From assembly GCA_020439485.1 (NCBI GenBank), contig JAGQSP010000370.1, positions 3,808-20,117 of the forward strand: a stretch of 16,310 nt of DNA, read 5' to 3'. A program made the position numbers and the translations under genes. Position 1 is the first letter of the stretch; every line of letters starts with the position of its first letter. The notes under the pieces were generated by a model. It searched no databases and was not told where the DNA came from. It saw only the letters and a list, made by a program, of their open reading frames with translations. Of this stretch, positions 1 through 8,057 are shown piece after piece. Source of the DNA: Acidimicrobiales bacterium (GTDB lineage: Bacteria > Actinomycetota > Acidimicrobiia > Acidimicrobiales > Poriferisodalaceae).

Positions 1-1161
1 GCCGAACTGCGCAGCTTCTCGGGTCGCGTCACAGTCGGCGTCGTCTATGGCGGCGTCGGCTACACCGGCCAGATCAACCAGATGCGCAAGGGCGTCGACA
101 TAGTCGTCGCCTGCCCGGGCCGTCTCGAGGATCTGATCGATCGCAATGCGATAAGCCTGGCCGACGTCGACCGTGTGGTCGTGGACGAAGCAGACCGCAT
201 GGCAGACATGGGCTTCCTTCCGGCTGTCAAGCGCCTGCTGGACCAGACCACTCCGACGCGCCAGACCGTGTTGTTCTCGGCGACCCTCGACGGCGAGGTG
301 GCCAAGCTGACCCAGCGCTACCAGAACAACCCCGTGACCCACGAGGTCGGCGACGCCACACCCGACATCACCTCCGCCGAGCACCGCTTCTGGGCCGTCG
401 ACAAGACCGAGCGGGTCGATGCCAGCGTGAAGGTGATCTCCGACGCTGGCCAGGCGGTGGTCTTTTGCCGCACCCGTCACGGCTCTGATCGCCTGGCAAA
501 GCAGTTGAACCGCAGCGGCGTCACGGCCGCGGCCATCCACGGAGGCCACGCCCAGAATCGGCGCACCCGCACCCTCGACGAGTTCACCAGGGGCAAGGTC
601 CAAGCCCTGATAGCGACCGACGTCGCAGCTCGTGGCATACACGTCGACGACGTTGCCGCCGTCATACATTTCGATCCACCGGCCGATCACAAGACATACA
701 TCCACCGCTCGGGGCGCACTGCGCGCGCCGGTCGCAATGGTGTGGTCGTGTCGCTGGTACAGCCCGACCAGGTCGCAGACCTGAAGACCCTCCAGCGTCA
801 GCTGGGGTTCGCTGAAACCGAACCGGGTCATGTCGGATCGGGACCGGTCAACAAGGCCGCTCCCGCCAACAACAACCGCGGTGAAGGCGCAGCCAAGGCA
901 CGCCGAAGCCGTAGAGTCAAAGATGAGCCGGTCACGAGGCCGTCTCGGAAGAAAGCAAGTGCAATGCAAGGAACTGTCAAGTTCTTCAATAGCGAAAAGG
1001 GCTTCGGCTTCATTTCGCGCGAAGGCGAGGACGATGTGTTCGTCCACTACTCCAACATCGAGGGGAGTGGCTTCCGGTCGCTCACCGAAGGACAAAAGGT
1101 GGAGTTCGAGGTCGGCGCCGGCCGGAAGGGCCCTGAGGCCCAGAACGTACGAGCCATCTGA
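1..1161 (+). CDS. DEAD-box RNA helicase with C-terminal cold-shock domain (5' end outside window)
   Basis: This is an ATP-dependent RNA helicase, open from the first base in frame 1, so the N-terminus with the Q motif and Walker A lies outside the window. In visible residue numbers the motifs run in order: CPGR (motif Ib) at 38-41, DEAD (Walker B) at 62-65, SAT (motif III) at 93-95, then the second RecA lobe with [15 protein letters not shown] (motif V) and [10 protein letters not shown] (motif VI). A basic, Ala/Asn-rich linker of about 50 residues follows. Residues 322-386 form a full-length cold-shock domain with RNP1 KGFGFI and RNP2 VFVHYS. Such a tail would add single-strand RNA binding, which fits unwinding of structured mRNA or rRNA in the cold; that role is inferred. 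DEAD-box proteins usually end in basic, RGG-like or DbpA-type tails, so the fusion is uncommon. Confidence 0.95.
   Translation, partial: AELRSFSGRVTVGVVYGGVGYTGQINQMRKGVDIVVACPGRLEDLIDRNAISLADVDRVVVDEADRMADMGFLPAVKRLLDQTTPTRQTVLFSATLDGEVAKLTQRYQNNPVTHEVGDATPDITSAEHRFWAVDKTERVDASVKVISDAGQAVVFCRTRHGSDRLAKQLNRSGVTAAAIHGGHAQNRRTRTLDEFTRGKVQALIATDVAARGIHVDDVAAVIHFDPPADHKTYIHRSGRTARAGRNGVVVSLVQPDQVADLKTLQRQLGFAETEPGHVGSGPVNKAAPANNNRGEGAAKARRSRRVKDEPVTRPSRKKASAMQGTVKFFNSEKGFGFISREGEDDVFVHYSNIEGSGFRSLTEGQKVEFEVGAGRKGPEAQNVRAI
947..966 (+). promoter_or_regulatory. Possible internal ribosome binding site and ATG before the cold-shock domain
   Basis: A purine-rich run (GGAAGAAAG, 947-955) lies 8 nt before an in-frame ATG at 964. 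That ATG opens a 65-residue segment beginning MQGTVKFF, which is what a free-standing CspA-type protein looks like. Internal initiation could release a separate cold-shock protein from the helicase mRNA. The match to the anti-Shine-Dalgarno sequence is only partial, so this is a hypothesis. The ATG may instead be a relic of an ancestral stand-alone csp gene. Confidence 0.35.
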
Positions 1162-1182
1162 CGGGCAGATCCGCCCGCGGTC

Positions 1183-1212
1183 GACGCCGTCGCCCATTGG
1201 GGCGGCGGCGTT
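1183..1212 (+). terminator. Strong hairpin terminator between converging genes
   Basis: A 13-bp stem (arms 1183-1195 and 1200-1212) contains two G-T wobble pairs and a 4-nt loop, ATTG. It starts 21 nt after the helicase stop and is followed by short T runs, including TTTT, on the plus strand. It would end helicase transcription before it runs antisense into the ywiC-like gene. On the minus strand the stem is not followed by a T tract, so action in that direction is less certain. Confidence 0.7.
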
Positions 1213-1232
1213 TCGCCGTTTTGGGGCCGTGA

Positions 1233-2060
1233 TCAGCCCAACACCGCAACAGCGGTGACGACCACCACCGCCACACCCAGGAACAGCTGCTGCATGCCCA
1301 CGACCTTTGCGGGTCGAACCGGGCCTCGCGACCACCCCAGGTTCAGCAACGCGGCGCCGGCCACGGCCACCAACGCGCCCAGCGGGACCGCACCCAGCAG
1401 CCACGCCATCAGCACCGCAGCGGCGGCCAGAGCCTGGGCCAGGTCGCTGTGCCACCTCGTGATCGGACGCCCGTGAGCTCTGAGCACCTGATTTCGGGCG
1501 TATGGGATAGCCGCAGCTGCACGAGCTGACACGACGGCCCAAAGGCCCAAGGCCAGCGACGCCGACCCATCGCCGGCCAACACGATTGCGGTAACCACCG
1601 ACCCCATTCCCACGGTTCCGGCCAGCTCCGGCACTAGTCGCCTGCTGCGCGAGCGCATGTCGAACCACAGCTCGACACCGACCAATGGCGCGGCAACCGC
1701 CAGGGGCACCCAGAACCGGGGGTCGAGCGACCAGGAGAACGCGGCCAAACCCAGGGCTGCGATCGCAACCAACTCGGCGGTGGCGATTCTTGCGGCCACC
1801 TGCGTTCGGTCGAGAGTGCGGCCACGCCAGCGGTCGACCAACACCACTTTTAAGGGCGTCCTGGCGACGAACGCCAGCATGGCAGCAAGGCCCAGCGCTG
1901 CGCCTGCTGGCGACCATTCGACGACGAGCCCCAGCACGATCGGCTCGGCGGTGAGGCTCCATCCCCCGTGTTCGGTAGGTATCGCCACTTGGCGCCACAA
2001 GGGCCTGGGTCGCGCCCCTTCGGGCCCCGATCCGGGCGCTGGGTGTTCGACGCTTTGCAC
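1233..2060 (-). CDS. YwiC-like family integral membrane protein
   Basis: The 275-residue product is almost entirely hydrophobic, with about eight to ten membrane segments. Near the N-terminus (about residues 24-40) it has the YwiC-family signature PTEHGGW followed by a membrane helix. A conserved-looking cytoplasmic stretch, ARTPLKVVLVDRWR, follows. The family (Pfam YwiC) has no firmly established biochemical role; in Bacillus ywiC lies near nitrate-respiration genes, but nothing here supports that link. The start is GTG at 2060. GATACT, a -10-like hexamer, sits 6 nt before it with no clear Shine-Dalgarno, which would suit a leaderless mRNA. The gene converges on the helicase and diverges from the SDR gene. 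Confidence 0.85.
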   Translation of the reverse strand: MQSVEHPAPGSGPEGARPRPLWRQVAIPTEHGGWSLTAEPIVLGLVVEWSPAGAALGLAAMLAFVARTPLKVVLVDRWRGRTLDRTQVAARIATAELVAIAALGLAAFSWSLDPRFWVPLAVAAPLVGVELWFDMRSRSRRLVPELAGTVGMGSVVTAIVLAGDGSASLALGLWAVVSARAAAAIPYARNQVLRAHGRPITRWHSDLAQALAAAAVLMAWLLGAVPLGALVAVAGAALLNLGWSRGPVRPAKVVGMQQLFLGVAVVVVTAVAVLG

Positions 2061-2184
2061 CTTGGCAGTATCTGCAGCCAGGCACGACCGGTCGAGGGGC
2101 GAAGGTCCTGCACGGCTCAGGTCTGATCAGTCGAGCGCGGCTCGGCTGGGTAGGTTGGCGTCCAGGAACATCGGGCAACATTTT

Positions 2185-2188
2185 GGAG
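2185..2188 (+). promoter_or_regulatory. Shine-Dalgarno fixing the SDR start
   Basis: GGAG lies 8 nt before ATG 2197. The reading frame continues about 540 nt upstream without a stop, so this site decides the start codon. Confidence 0.7.
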
Positions 2189-2196
2189 ACGCGGCC

Positions 2197-3108
2197 ATGG
2201 GCCAAAAGTGGACAACCCAGGACATGCCTGATCAGTCGGGCAGGGTCGCGGTGATAACGGGTGCCAACTCGGGCCTGGGCCTCGAGACCGCGCGGGCTCT
2301 TGTAGCCAAGGGCGCACACGTCGTGATGGCTGTGCGCAGCCTCGAGCGCGGTCAGGAGGCGGCCGACGACATCAAGCGTGATGTACCTGACGCCCAGCTC
2401 GAGGTTCAGCAACTCGACCTGGCATCGCTCGAATCGATCCGCGCTGCGGCAGCCCACGTGGTCAACGCCCACGATCGAATCGACCTGCTGATCAACAACG
2501 CCGGGGTCATGTACACCCCGCAGCAAAAGACGGCAGACGGTTTCGAGATGCAGTTCGGCACCAACCACCTGGGCCACTTCGCCTGGACAGGGTTGTTGCT
2601 GAACCGCCTGGTCGGCACCGATGGGTCTCGGGTGGTCACGGTCAGCAGCGTCGGGCACAAGATCCGGTCGCGCATCGACTTCGACGATCTCCAGAGCGAA
2701 AAGAGCTACGACCGCGTCGTCGCCTACGGCCGCTCGAAGCTGTCGAACCTGCTGTTCACCTACGAGCTGCAGCGCCGCCTGTCGAACGCCGGCGCGCCGA
2801 CCCAGGCGCTGGCTGCCCATCCCGGCGTGTCCGACACCGAACTCGGACGCCACATCCCGGGTGCGAAGCTGCTGCGGCCTGTGGTGGGGCTGATGCTGCA
2901 GGGTCCTGATATGGGCGCGCTACCCACGCTCCGGGCCGCCGTCGACCCACAGGCGACTGGCGGCCAGTACTACGGGCCGGGCGGGTTCATGGAGGTCAGA
3001 GGGCATCCGGTGGTTGTCGAGTCGAACGCCGACTCACACGACCAAGAGACGCAGCAGCGACTTTGGGCGGTTTCAGCCGAACTGACCGAGGTGACCTACC
3101 CGGTCTGA
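2197..3108 (+). CDS. Short-chain dehydrogenase/reductase, retinol-dehydrogenase-like
   Basis: A 303-residue classical SDR that would oxidise or reduce an alcohol/carbonyl group with NAD(P)(H); the substrate is unknown. Visible motifs are the Rossmann dinucleotide loop TGANSGLG (21-28), NNAG (100-103), the catalytic Ser in VSS (149-151), and YGRSK with catalytic Tyr177 and Lys181. The N-terminal WTTQDMPDQSGRVAVITG is typical of the large actinobacterial subgroup annotated as SDR oxidoreductases resembling retinol or protochlorophyllide reductases. The frame is open far upstream, but ATG 2197 is chosen because GGAG lies 8 nt before it and homology begins there. It is transcribed alone, divergent from the ywiC-like gene and convergent with the FAA hydrolase gene 25 bp away. 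Confidence 0.93.
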   Translation: MGQKWTTQDMPDQSGRVAVITGANSGLGLETARALVAKGAHVVMAVRSLERGQEAADDIKRDVPDAQLEVQQLDLASLESIRAAAAHVVNAHDRIDLLINNAGVMYTPQQKTADGFEMQFGTNHLGHFAWTGLLLNRLVGTDGSRVVTVSSVGHKIRSRIDFDDLQSEKSYDRVVAYGRSKLSNLLFTYELQRRLSNAGAPTQALAAHPGVSDTELGRHIPGAKLLRPVVGLMLQGPDMGALPTLRAAVDPQATGGQYYGPGGFMEVRGHPVVVESNADSHDQETQQRLWAVSAELTEVTYPV

Positions 3109-3133
3109 GCCACCCCTCACGCAGAGGGCAGGG

Positions 3134-3961
3134 TCAGACGCAGCGGTTGCGAATGGTTCCGATGCCCTCGACCCAGGTCTCCAGAAGCTGGCCGGGCTGC
3201 AGCATCCGAGGCGGCCTGCGCGCCATACCCACGCCCGAGGGTGTGCCGGTGAAGATGACATCGCCAGGCAGCAACGGAAGCACCGACGACAGCTCGGCGA
3301 CCAGCTGAGGCACGCTGAACACCAGGTCGCTGGTGCGGTCGGACTGCATGACCTCTCCGTCGACCGAGCAACCGAGCGCCAGGTCGTCGGGGTTTTCGAA
3401 CTCGTCCGGCGTCACCAACCAGGGCCCCATCGGCCCATAACCCCGGCGCGACTTGCCCAGCGAGAACTGGGCGCCCGCAGCCATCTGCAGGGTTCGGTCG
3501 CTGATGTCTTGGCCAACGGTCAACCCGGCGATATGTGCCCAGCCGTCTGCCGCGTCGACACGATCAGCACGTCTGCCGATGACGGCTACCAGTTCGACCT
3601 CCCAGTCCACGGTGTCGCCGACGATCTCGATGTCGTCGAATGGCCCCGACAGCGAAGCAGGAAACTTGGTGAAGGTCGCGGGAACCGAGGGCACTTGCAA
3701 ACCCGACTCCTCGGCGTGCTTGCGATAGTTCAGACCGATGGCGAACGACTGCCGCGGGGCCGGCACCGGGCACCCGAGCAACGACTGGTCGAGCGCACCC
3801 GTCGTGTCGGTCACGGCTCGGGCAAATTCGACGAAGGCATCCCACCGCTCGTAGAGCGACATCGGATCTGGGCCGAATTCGCCGCCCGAAACGACAGCGA
3901 TGTCCGTCACCATGTCATCGACGACGATGACGGCCCGACCGTCGTGGTTCGCGATTCTCAC
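3134..3961 (-). CDS. Fumarylacetoacetate hydrolase family protein
   Basis: A 275-residue protein of the FAH superfamily, which hydrolyses or decarboxylates C-C bonds in beta-diketo or 2-oxo acids such as intermediates of aromatic catabolism. The catalytic segment NYRKHAEE is at about 78-85. The metal ligands are visible as E121 and E123 in DWEVEL and D152 in QDISD. The C-terminal GTPSGVG loop is present. The N-terminal half (residues 1-70) is the short cap seen in MRIAN-type members. GTG 3961 is preferred: homology starts at VRIAN, and AAGGGA lies 7 nt upstream. The longer ATG at 4057 would overlap the divergent gene at 4012. The exact substrate cannot be told. Confidence 0.9.
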   Translation of the reverse strand: MRIANHDGRAVIVVDDMVTDIAVVSGGEFGPDPMSLYERWDAFVEFARAVTDTTGALDQSLLGCPVPAPRQSFAIGLNYRKHAEESGLQVPSVPATFTKFPASLSGPFDDIEIVGDTVDWEVELVAVIGRRADRVDAADGWAHIAGLTVGQDISDRTLQMAAGAQFSLGKSRRGYGPMGPWLVTPDEFENPDDLALGCSVDGEVMQSDRTSDLVFSVPQLVAELSSVLPLLPGDVIFTGTPSGVGMARRPPRMLQPGQLLETWVEGIGTIRNRCV

Positions 3962-4011
3962 AGGAGGTTCCCTTTCAGCACGTTGGGCCTGCCGAGGCCA
4001 CAATCGATGGT

Positions 4012-4884
4012 ATGCAGAAAGACCGTCGATCACCGAGCGGTGAAGGAGCTCGCACACTCTGGAAGCTGCTCGAGCCGATCCACGCAGTCGTCTATTTCGC
4101 TCCCGAGGTCACGGCGGCGTTCGCCGATCGGGGTTTGAAGGGCTTTTGGCGCGGCTACTTCGCCGCCCGGTCGGCGCCTATGGGAGCCGTGGGTCCTGGC
4201 GCTGTGACCGCCGCCTTCTATGGGTTTCACCCCGACTTCGTCGCCCGGTCGGTGCCAGAGATCTGGAGCGTGGTATCGCCCCAGTCGGCCCTCGAGGCCC
4301 GCCTGGACGGGGTCGGGCGCTGCTTCGGTCGGCTGGGTATCGACGAGGCCGACCCCCGCTGGGCCATGGCTGCGAGCGCCCTGGTCGACGCGCTGCATGC
4401 GGCACCGGTGGGTGGACGGCCCATCTTCGCTGCCAACCGAGGACTCGAGGTGCCCGATGCTCCCCTGCCGGCCTTGTGGCACGCGGCGACGATGTATCGC
4501 GAATATCGCGGAGATGGGCATGTCGCAGCCCTGCTGACCAACGATCTGGACGGGCTCGAGTCGACCGTTCTGCGGCTGGCGGTAGACGGCACGCCGCGCG
4601 AGGTGATCGAACCTCACCGGGGCTGGACCCAGCAAGACTGGTCGGAAGCACTAGATCGCCTCGTGAAGCGCGGGCTGATCGACCGGCAACACCAGGCCAC
4701 GGTCGCCGGCCTGCAAGTGCATCGACACGTCGAGAACCTGACAGACGATCTGTGCGCCGCGGCGATCTCGTCGCTTGGCGAACGCTTTGCGGCGGTGCTC
4801 GACGCAGTGGCCCCGCTGGCCGACATGGCCGCAACCCAGGTGCCCTACCCCAACCCGATGGGGGTACCTCGTCGGGAGGTGTGA
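4012..4884 (+). CDS. SCO6745 family protein (SalK-like, winged-helix-like)
   Basis: The 290-residue product matches the actinobacterial SCO6745 family, recognised by the N-terminal motif LEPIHAVVYFAPE (20-32), the following GFWRGYFAARSAPMG, and FYGFHPDFVARSVPEIW. The C-terminal half has alpha-helical, winged-helix-like character: it begins with a segment like RGWTQQDWSEALDRLVKRGLID and ends in DDLCAAAISSLGERFAAVLDAV. Its function is not established. Some relatives sit near secondary-metabolism genes, and a DNA-binding role has been suggested only from fold. ATG 4012 places the conserved motif 20 residues in. No good Shine-Dalgarno is visible, only GAGGCC 14 nt upstream. The stop is 6 bp from the next gene, so the two are very likely co-transcribed. 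Confidence 0.85.
   Translation: MQKDRRSPSGEGARTLWKLLEPIHAVVYFAPEVTAAFADRGLKGFWRGYFAARSAPMGAVGPGAVTAAFYGFHPDFVARSVPEIWSVVSPQSALEARLDGVGRCFGRLGIDEADPRWAMAASALVDALHAAPVGGRPIFAANRGLEVPDAPLPALWHAATMYREYRGDGHVAALLTNDLDGLESTVLRLAVDGTPREVIEPHRGWTQQDWSEALDRLVKRGLIDRQHQATVAGLQVHRHVENLTDDLCAAAISSLGERFAAVLDAVAPLADMAATQVPYPNPMGVPRREV
4875..4881 (+). promoter_or_regulatory. Shine-Dalgarno overlapping the upstream stop region
   Basis: GGAGGTG ends 9 nt before GTG 4891 and touches the last codons of the SCO6745-family gene (stop 4882-4884). This favours GTG 4891 over ATG 4897 and suggests that translation of the pair is coupled. Confidence 0.65.
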
Positions 4885-4890
4885 CAGGCT

Positions 4891-6132
4891 GTGCGCATGA
4901 GCGCATCCTCGACCAACACCGGCTCGTCACACGCTGCTTCCTCGACCGAGGAGATCCGCCTAGAGGCGCGCAAATGGCTCGCCGACAACTGGTCGCCGGG
5001 TATGGACCGAAGCCATTGGCTCGACATGGTCATCGACCGTGGCTTCGCGGTGCCGACGTGGCCCACCGAGTGGCACGGGCTGGGGCTCAGCGCCGACCAG
5101 GGCCGAGCCATCGCAACCGAGTTCGCCGCGGTGAGGGCGCCCGGCTCGGGCCAGGACATCCACAACCTGTGGGCCAACACCTTGCTGACGTTCGGTACCG
5201 AACAGCTGAAGCACAAGCTGATCCGCCCCCTGTTGCGCAGCGAGGTCGCAATGTGCCTGCTGTACTCAGAACCCGGTGCCGGCTCTGATCTGGCCGGGCT
5301 GCAGACACGCGCCGAGCGCGACGGCGACGAATACGTGGTGACCGGCCAGAAGGTGTGGACCTCGGGTGCCCATCTGGCCGAGTACGGCATGCTCATCGCA
5401 CGCACCGACTGGGACGTTCCCAAGCACAGAGGCATCTCGTTCTTCTTCCTGCCCATGCGCCAACCCGGCATCGAGATCAGGCCCATCAGACAGATCACGG
5501 GTGAGAAACACTTCAACGAGGTGTTCATCGACGGTGCGAGGGTGCCGGCCGAGAACCTTCTTGGCGGCCTGGGCGACGGCTGGAGGGTGCTGCAGACCGC
5601 ACTGGCCTACGAGCGTTCGGTGATGGGCGACTCGGCGCGCGGACCCAGGGCGTCCGAGGACGAGGAGTTCGGCCGCACCGACAGCAAGGGCGCCGAGATC
5701 GACCTCGTTTCGCTGGCCAGAGAGTACGGCCGCGCCGACGATCCGACGATTCGCCAGGAGCTGATGCGCGTGCACAGCCTGCGCCAGGTCAACAAGTGGA
5801 ACGCGGCCAGGGCCAAGGCTCAGCTCAAGCAGGGGACGTCGTCTCCGATCCTGTCGCTCGGCAAGCTGGCCATGTCGCGGATCCTGCACGACGGCGCCCA
5901 CCTGCAGCGGCTGATCATCGGGCCCCAAGCCATGCTGGCCGGACCTGCCAACCCCGACGGCGACGCGGCCAACTTCATGTCGCTCAACGCCTACTTCACG
6001 TCCATCGGTGGAGGCACAGACCAGATTCAACGCAACATCATCGGCGAGCGGGTACTGGGCCTGCCCAAAGAACCCGAGCTCGATCGCGACGTTCCGTTCC
6101 GCAACGTCGCCAAGGCCTCGACCACCCGCTGA
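4891..6132 (+). CDS. Acyl-CoA dehydrogenase, FadE-type
   Basis: A 413-residue flavoenzyme that would introduce an alpha,beta double bond into an acyl-CoA. Visible features are SEPGAGSD (126-133) followed by GDEYVVTGQKVWTSG in the FAD/substrate-binding beta domain, and the C-terminal GGGTDQIQRNIIGERVLGLP. The usual MCAD-type catalytic Glu (in YEGT) is Gly374 here. E241 in AYERSV occupies the position used as base in isovaleryl- and long-chain acyl-CoA dehydrogenases, so the enzyme is probably active. The helices around 245-300 are charged, as in mycobacterial FadE proteins acting on bulky or branched acyl groups. GTG 4891 is chosen because GGAGGTG (4875-4881), overlapping the stop of the previous gene, is better spaced to it than to ATG 4897; this also implies translational coupling. 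Confidence 0.93.
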   Translation: MRMSASSTNTGSSHAASSTEEIRLEARKWLADNWSPGMDRSHWLDMVIDRGFAVPTWPTEWHGLGLSADQGRAIATEFAAVRAPGSGQDIHNLWANTLLTFGTEQLKHKLIRPLLRSEVAMCLLYSEPGAGSDLAGLQTRAERDGDEYVVTGQKVWTSGAHLAEYGMLIARTDWDVPKHRGISFFFLPMRQPGIEIRPIRQITGEKHFNEVFIDGARVPAENLLGGLGDGWRVLQTALAYERSVMGDSARGPRASEDEEFGRTDSKGAEIDLVSLAREYGRADDPTIRQELMRVHSLRQVNKWNAARAKAQLKQGTSSPILSLGKLAMSRILHDGAHLQRLIIGPQAMLAGPANPDGDAANFMSLNAYFTSIGGGTDQIQRNIIGERVLGLPKEPELDRDVPFRNVAKASTTR

Positions 6133-6159
6133 CATCGGTCGGCTGGGCGGGCATACACT
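6130..6159 (+). promoter_or_regulatory. Possible housekeeping-type promoter for kup
   Basis: TACACT (6154-6159) fits the actinobacterial -10 pattern TANNNT. A TGACAT near 6130, overlapping the acyl-CoA dehydrogenase stop, could serve as a poor -35 at 18-bp spacing. The predicted transcript would begin within about 3 nt of GTG 6169, making it almost leaderless, in keeping with the lack of a Shine-Dalgarno. Read-through from the upstream gene is the alternative. Confidence 0.35.
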
Positions 6160-6168
6160 CGCCTCCTG

Positions 6169-8043
6169 GTGAATAGGCACGATTCAGGCCGACCTCGCAT
6201 CACCTACACCGCCGCCCTTTCGCTGGGGGCGTTGGGCGTCGTGTTCGGCGACATCGGAACCAGCCCGCTGTATGCGTTCAGAGAATCTCTGGCCGGTCAA
6301 CACGACCTGGCGGTCACCGAACAAAACATCCTGGGCGTCTTGTCGCTGATGTTCTGGTCGCTGATAGTCGTGATCACGGTCAAGTACCTGTTGCTGGTCA
6401 TGCGTGCGGACAACCACGGCGAGGGCGGCATCTTGGCCCTCGCCTCGCTGATCGAACGCGGCCGCTCGCGCCAGACCCTGATGCTGATGGGGCTGTTCGG
6501 AACGGCGCTCTTGTATGGCGACGGCATGATCACGCCCGCCATATCGGTGTTGTCGGCGGTCGAGGGTCTGGAGGTTGCGGCCCCCAGCGTCCACAGCTGG
6601 GTACTGCCGATAGTGGCTGCGATCCTGATCGGATTGTTCGCCGTTCAGCGTCACGGCACCGAGACTGTGGGGCGCTTCTTCGGACCGGTGATGGTGGTGT
6701 GGTTCGCAACCCTCGCTCTGCTCGGCGTGATCGGCATCTCGCACGAACCCGACATCGTCAGAGCCCTCGACCCCACCCGCGCCATGGTGTTCTTCGCAAA
6801 CAACGGCCTCGAGGGCTTCCTGGTCCTCGGCTCGGTGTTCCTGGTGGTCACCGGCGGCGAGGCTCTGTATGCCGACATGGGTCACTTCGGCAAGCTGCCC
6901 ATCCAGCTGTCTTGGTTCGTGCTGGTGCTGCCGGCGCTGACGCTCAACTATTTCGGGCAGGGCGCCTTGCTGTTGCAGGACCCGACCGAAATCGAGAACC
7001 CGTTCTTTCACCTGGCCCCAGATTGGGCCCAACTGCCCCTGACGGCACTTGCCACGGCAGCCACCATCATTGCGTCGCAGGCGCTGATTACCGGGGCGTT
7101 CTCGCTGACCGTGCAGGCCATGAACCTCGACTACCTGCCCCGAATGCGCACGGTGCAGACCTCGTCGGCCCACCGGGGACAGGTATACGTCCCTGGTGTC
7201 AACTGGATGCTGCTGGTCGCGTGTCTGGGTCTGGTGTTCTCGTTTCGTTCCTCGGGTTCGCTAGCCGCGGCGTACGGCGTTGCAGTGACGCTGACCATGG
7301 CCGTCACCACCTTGTTGCTCGCCTCGATCGCACGCCACCGCTGGGGCTGGAGCAACCTGCGCACGGCCGCGACCCTGCTGCCGCTGTTGGCCATCGACCT
7401 GGCCTTCGCCGGGGCAAACCTGTTCAAGATCGCAGCCGGCGGATGGTTCCCGCTGTCGATCGGGCTGATCGGTTTCCTGGTGTTCACCACCTGGCGCACA
7501 GGCAGATCACAGATATCCAGCCGGGTACAACGCGACGGCCTGTCGATAGACGACTTCGTCGAAGGACTTCAGTCGGCGCAACCGGCCAGACATCCCGGAA
7601 CCGGTGTGTATCTGTATCGCCAGCCAGGCCTGGTGCCGCCGGCGTTGCTCACGAACCTCCGCTACAACGAAAGCCTCCACGAGACCGTGGTCATCTTGCG
7701 GATCGTCACCGACGATCGCCCACACGTGCACCCTGCACAGCGGCACCAGCACCGCGCCCACGACTTTGGGTTCCACGAGCTGGAGATGCGCTATGGGTTC
7801 AGCGACAGGGTCGATCTCGAACGCGATCTCGGCCGGCTCCTGATCGATGGCGTGAGCTTCGACGCGCAGCACACGACCTTCTTCTTAGGACGCGAACGCC
7901 TGCATGTCGGCAAGCAGCCAGGCATGGCGCGCTGGCGAGAGAGGTTGTTTGCCCTAATGCACCGCAACGCTGGAGACCCCACCGAGTACTACGGACTATC
8001 CCCGGCCCACAGCGTCGACATAGGCACCCACATCGACCTCTGA
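6169..8043 (+). CDS. kup: KUP/HAK/KT family potassium uptake transporter
   Basis: A 624-residue low-affinity K+ uptake system of the Kup family, probably K+/H+ symport across the inner membrane. Family signatures are FGDIGTSPLYAF (26-37) in the first membrane helix, ADNHGEGGILAL (80-91), GDGMITPAISVLSAVEG (117-133) and a YADMGHFGK segment. About twelve membrane helices occupy roughly the first 450 residues. The C-terminal 170 residues are the hydrophilic Kup domain, including a His-rich stretch (VHPAQRHQHRAHDFGF) and HELEMRYGF. The length is normal for the family. The start is GTG 6169 with no Shine-Dalgarno. It lies 36 bp after the acyl-CoA dehydrogenase gene and converges closely (14 bp) on the enolase-superfamily gene. 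No riboswitch-size leader is present. Confidence 0.95.
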   Translation: MNRHDSGRPRITYTAALSLGALGVVFGDIGTSPLYAFRESLAGQHDLAVTEQNILGVLSLMFWSLIVVITVKYLLLVMRADNHGEGGILALASLIERGRSRQTLMLMGLFGTALLYGDGMITPAISVLSAVEGLEVAAPSVHSWVLPIVAAILIGLFAVQRHGTETVGRFFGPVMVVWFATLALLGVIGISHEPDIVRALDPTRAMVFFANNGLEGFLVLGSVFLVVTGGEALYADMGHFGKLPIQLSWFVLVLPALTLNYFGQGALLLQDPTEIENPFFHLAPDWAQLPLTALATAATIIASQALITGAFSLTVQAMNLDYLPRMRTVQTSSAHRGQVYVPGVNWMLLVACLGLVFSFRSSGSLAAAYGVAVTLTMAVTTLLLASIARHRWGWSNLRTAATLLPLLAIDLAFAGANLFKIAAGGWFPLSIGLIGFLVFTTWRTGRSQISSRVQRDGLSIDDFVEGLQSAQPARHPGTGVYLYRQPGLVPPALLTNLRYNESLHETVVILRIVTDDRPHVHPAQRHQHRAHDFGFHELEMRYGFSDRVDLERDLGRLLIDGVSFDAQHTTFFLGRERLHVGKQPGMARWRERLFALMHRNAGDPTEYYGLSPAHSVDIGTHIDL

Positions 8044-8057
8044 ACCGCGGGTGGTGC

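Noticed and set aside
2148..2153. GGGTAG upstream of the SDR gene as a seventh stress promoter
   Set aside because: No GTTT lies 15-17 nt upstream, so only half of the motif is present.
3109..3133. Terminator between the SDR and FAA hydrolase genes
   Set aside because: Only a 5-bp stem (CCCTC/GAGGG) can form and there is no T tract, which is too weak to call.
3962..3967. AGGAGG on the plus strand between the FAA hydrolase and SCO6745-family genes as a ribosome binding site
   Set aside because: No start codon follows at a usable distance; the plus-strand gene starts about 45 nt away.
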